DNA of 64,000 nt, taken from positions 62,001 to 126,000 of the forward strand of contig NZ_ACZN01000018.1 of assembly GCF_000176135.1 (NCBI RefSeq), given 5' to 3'. Below the pieces are notes generated by a model, which did not search any database, was not told the origin of the DNA, and was given only the letters and a program-made list of their open reading frames with translations. Below are positions 61,901 through 64,000 of this stretch, in pieces. Made by a program: the position numbers and the translations under genes. Within the stretch, counting starts at the first letter, position 1, and each line of letters begins with the position of its first letter. This DNA comes from Vibrio coralliilyticus ATCC BAA-450 (GTDB lineage: Bacteria > Pseudomonadota > Gammaproteobacteria > Enterobacterales > Vibrionaceae).

Positions 61901-62889
61901 TCATTTCCTCCAATAAGCTCGGAAATTTTTAAAATAGAAACAGGTGGATAATAGTCTAGTGTTCTTGCAGCGCCGACGTTGACTATATATGAATATTGGG
62001 TTAAAGGTTCGATTGGAACGTCACTCGGCTGATACTTACCACTTAATATTTGCTCTGCTTTATGACCAGCAAATTGACCCACGTTGTAGTAGCGGCTCAC
62101 AATACCAAATAGAGCATCATGTTTGCGTATAGGCGACTCAGTTGCTGAAAACGTTGCGATGCCTTGTTGGTGTAAGTTATCAACAATATCTTTCCCTTGA
62201 CTGATGATATAGGAATCCGGTGGAAGATAAGCTAACTGAACACCATCTTCAATCATTAGGTCAACAACCTTTCCAACAGAGCTAGAGTCTGGTTTGTCAT
62301 TCAATGTTCTTAGTGGATAAAGATAAACATCCTTTTGATACTTGGCCGAAAGTGTTTGTATACTGCGAGCTGTTACTACCGCATTGTTTTCTAGTGGATT
62401 GAAAATGATCCCAATTGTCTTTATTCCGCTCAATTGACTAATCGCGTTAAACTGAACATTGTGTGGAACAATGTGGCTTACGCCTGTGAAGTTGCGACCC
62501 TTTTCATCAAGAGAGTCTACGATTTTAGAGCCGACAGGGTCAGTAACAATACTAAACACAACGGGTGTATCACTGTTTTCTCTAAAGCGACTTGGATTGT
62601 GTTCTGTACCGAGTAGGTTCAAAGTGATGGTTGTGCCAAATGTGTAGATCAAGTCGGGATTTCTTTCTTCGACACTCGCTAAGTGTTGTTTTAGGGCTTC
62701 TTTATCACGCTTTGCATCAAGTACGGTATAACGCACCTTCATTTTGTTGGATAAGTAATCCATAAATCCGCGTTCTGCATCAGTCACACCTCGCCACAAT
62801 ACCATGACAACATGTTTCTCTGATTCCGATGTATCAGCCAAAGACACAAACGGCAGGATAGTCAGGAGACATAAAAGTAGAACTCTCAT
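61888..62889 (-). CDS. ABC_sub_bind-type periplasmic binding protein in the T6SS operon
   Basis: 333 residues with a signal peptide (VLLLCLLTILPFVSLAD). It matches the ABC_sub_bind family (PF04392-like) with two Rossmann-like lobes: DLIYTFGTTITLNLLG, VVFSIVTDPVGSKIVDSLDE, FTGVSHIVPHNVQFNAI, and IGIIFNPLENNAV. Members bind aromatic amino acids or related ligands. It overlaps the MFS gene by 4 bases and the next binding-protein gene by 13. No ABC permease is nearby. Confidence 0.85.
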   Translation of the reverse strand: MRVLLLCLLTILPFVSLADTSESEKHVVMVLWRGVTDAERGFMDYLSNKMKVRYTVLDAKRDKEALKQHLASVEERNPDLIYTFGTTITLNLLGTEHNPSRFRENSDTPVVFSIVTDPVGSKIVDSLDEKGRNFTGVSHIVPHNVQFNAISQLSGIKTIGIIFNPLENNAVVTARSIQTLSAKYQKDVYLYPLRTLNDKPDSSSVGKVVDLMIEDGVQLAYLPPDSYIISQGKDIVDNLHQQGIATFSATESPIRKHDALFGIVSRYYNVGQFAGHKAEQILSGKYQPSDVPIEPLTQYSYIVNVGAARTLDYYPPVSILKISELIGGNEWSE

Positions 62890-64000
62890 TTAACCACCTC
62901 CATTTGGTTTTTATCACGACGAGTAAATAAGCTATAGAAGCTTAGTAACACGATCGAACTAATAAGAAGAGCTACACCGAATAACATAATGGTGTCTTGG
63001 AACCCTAAAACACTGAGAGCAAGACCTGCGACTAAAGGACCGGCGATATTACCAATTCTCTCAGTCAGTCTGAATATGCCTATAGTTTTCCCTTTATCTA
63101 AGCCAGAATCTGACAAGAGGTCGATAATAAGAGGGACCTGAGGTGAAACGCAAATACCATGTGCAATACCAACAAGTATTACTATTAATAGCAACCCAAA
63201 TGTGCCAGGAAGCATCATGATATTAATCAATGCACCTGCAGACAAGATACCGCCGATAAATATAAAGGCGATTTTGTTGTTCCATTTATCAATTAATATG
63301 GCTGCAAGCGGCGAAATGACAATGATTGCTAGGCCATAGGTCATCATTACTCTGCCGGAAACGGCACTGCTTTCGCCAAGAGATTGCAAATAAACAGGGC
63401 AGATGTAGTACAGAAAGCCCGTTAGTACGATTTTCGCAGGAATGGCACTGAAGAAAGTGATGAGCGCGAAATATTTGTTGCTCAGTAGAACCTTAAAGTC
63501 GGAGAGTCTTACTGGCTTACTTTCACTGTTGGCTTCGCCCCGGTCAAAGAAACTAATAACGAGCATGACTCCCACGATGGCAAATGCGGCGGCTAGCAAG
63601 AATGTCACAGAATAGCCCAGCTTATCTGCTAAAACACCTCCGATTGCTGCACCACATAAGGAACCAGAGAAAAATGCAGACAAGAATGTCGACATACCTT
63701 TGGTTCTGTTATGAGAGTTCGTAGTGTCTGTGACATAACCCTGAGCTGAGATAAACACGATACCATAACCAACAGCGGTAACGGCTCGAGCAATGAGTAG
63801 GAGTTCTAAATTAGGGCTTAACGCGGTTGCAACCAAGCCTACAGAAGTTAGCAGCCCCCCAGCTATCAGCGATTTTCTACGCCCGACTTTATCTGACCAG
63901 TAGCCAGCAAACGGAAGAGAAATTGCCCAGCACAGCATGAATAGAGAAATTGGCAAACTGGTGACAAGGTCTGCCGGAATTAAGTTGTGAGTGCTTGGCA
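62886..64000 (-). CDS. MFS transporter heading the T6SS operon (5' end outside window)
   Basis: The frame stays open to the right edge, with no stop in the last 44 bases, so the N-terminus is cut off. The visible 371 residues begin just before the second helix (SLPISLFMLCWAISLPFAG), followed by the MFS loop motif YWSDKVGRRKSLIAGG. About eleven helices are visible. The second half starts after DFKVLLSNKYFALITFF. Substrate unknown. Coupled to the binding-protein gene by a 4-base overlap. Confidence 0.85.
   Translation of the reverse strand, partial: PSTHNLIPADLVTSLPISLFMLCWAISLPFAGYWSDKVGRRKSLIAGGLLTSVGLVATALSPNLELLLIARAVTAVGYGIVFISAQGYVTDTTNSHNRTKGMSTFLSAFFSGSLCGAAIGGVLADKLGYSVTFLLAAAFAIVGVMLVISFFDRGEANSESKPVRLSDFKVLLSNKYFALITFFSAIPAKIVLTGFLYYICPVYLQSLGESSAVSGRVMMTYGLAIIVISPLAAILIDKWNNKIAFIFIGGILSAGALINIMMLPGTFGLLLIVILVGIAHGICVSPQVPLIIDLLSDSGLDKGKTIGIFRLTERIGNIAGPLVAGLALSVLGFQDTIMLFGVALLISSIVLLSFYSLFTRRDKNQMEVVK

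Noticed and set aside
1..64000. Insertion sequences, integrases, tRNA genes, CRISPR arrays, prophage genes
   Set aside because: No transposase or integrase motifs, no terminal repeats with duplicated targets, no regularly spaced repeats and no cloverleaf were recognised by eye; a tRNAscan-SE and ISfinder search would settle it.

Overview
The window reads as a chromosomal segment of a Vibrio or close Vibrionaceae relative (inferred). The first 24 kb carries hutC/hutI, relV, tpm, purT, cdd, lrgAB, sbcB, tcyP, cobTSUC, astE and btuCD, close to the gene order I recall for V. cholerae chromosome 1 around VC1205-VC1245. The genes have moderate GC, are tightly packed, and match gammaproteobacterial families. 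I see no rRNA or tRNA genes, no CRISPR array, and no insertion sequence or integrase.

Layout: (1) 1-1.6 kb: histidine utilisation (hutI, cut by the window edge; hutC, frameshifted) with two HutC-like operators. (2) 1.8-14.8 kb: mostly housekeeping genes (Spo0M-like, DUF3187, ASCH, the alarmone synthetase RelV, tpm, purT with a PurR box, a frameshifted HD-GYP gene, cdd, lrgAB, sbcB, tcyP). (3) 15.4-23.9 kb: a flavin reductase gene running into cobT-cobS-cobU-cobC, an M3 peptidase, astE and btuCD. This gives cobalamin nucleotide-loop assembly and B12 uptake. (4) 23.9-41.4 kb: a noncoding stretch with a sigma54-like element and terminator, an NTP pyrophosphohydrolase, a GAF-GGDEF cyclase, an MFS/LysR divergent pair, a ModF-like ABC protein, a periplasmic receptor plus hybrid histidine kinase pair, rlmF, metA with a MetJ box, and a CSS-EAL phosphodiesterase. 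(5) 41.6-46.3 kb: a TolC/HlyD/two-permease efflux operon with no ATPase gene and a perfect inverted repeat at its head. (6) 46.4-49.6 kb: a TctCBA tricarboxylate transporter. (7) 50-53 kb: a 1032-residue HD-GYP sensor. (8) 53-64 kb: one long minus-strand operon. It runs MFS transporter (cut by the edge), two periplasmic binding proteins, then type VI secretion genes tagH-tssJ-tssK-tssL-tssM and a Ser/Thr kinase.

The points most worth following are: the periplasmic binding proteins and MFS gene built into the T6SS operon; a TssL carrying a SPOR domain; an HD-GYP protein whose periplasmic Cache domain contains a whole solute-binding domain; a LuxPQ-like receptor/kinase pair; and a possible small RNA after btuD. 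Three genes (hutC, the first HD-GYP gene, cobS) are broken by single-base indels, each in a short run of one base. This could be assembly error or true decay, so it should be resolved before any phenotype is read from the sequence.
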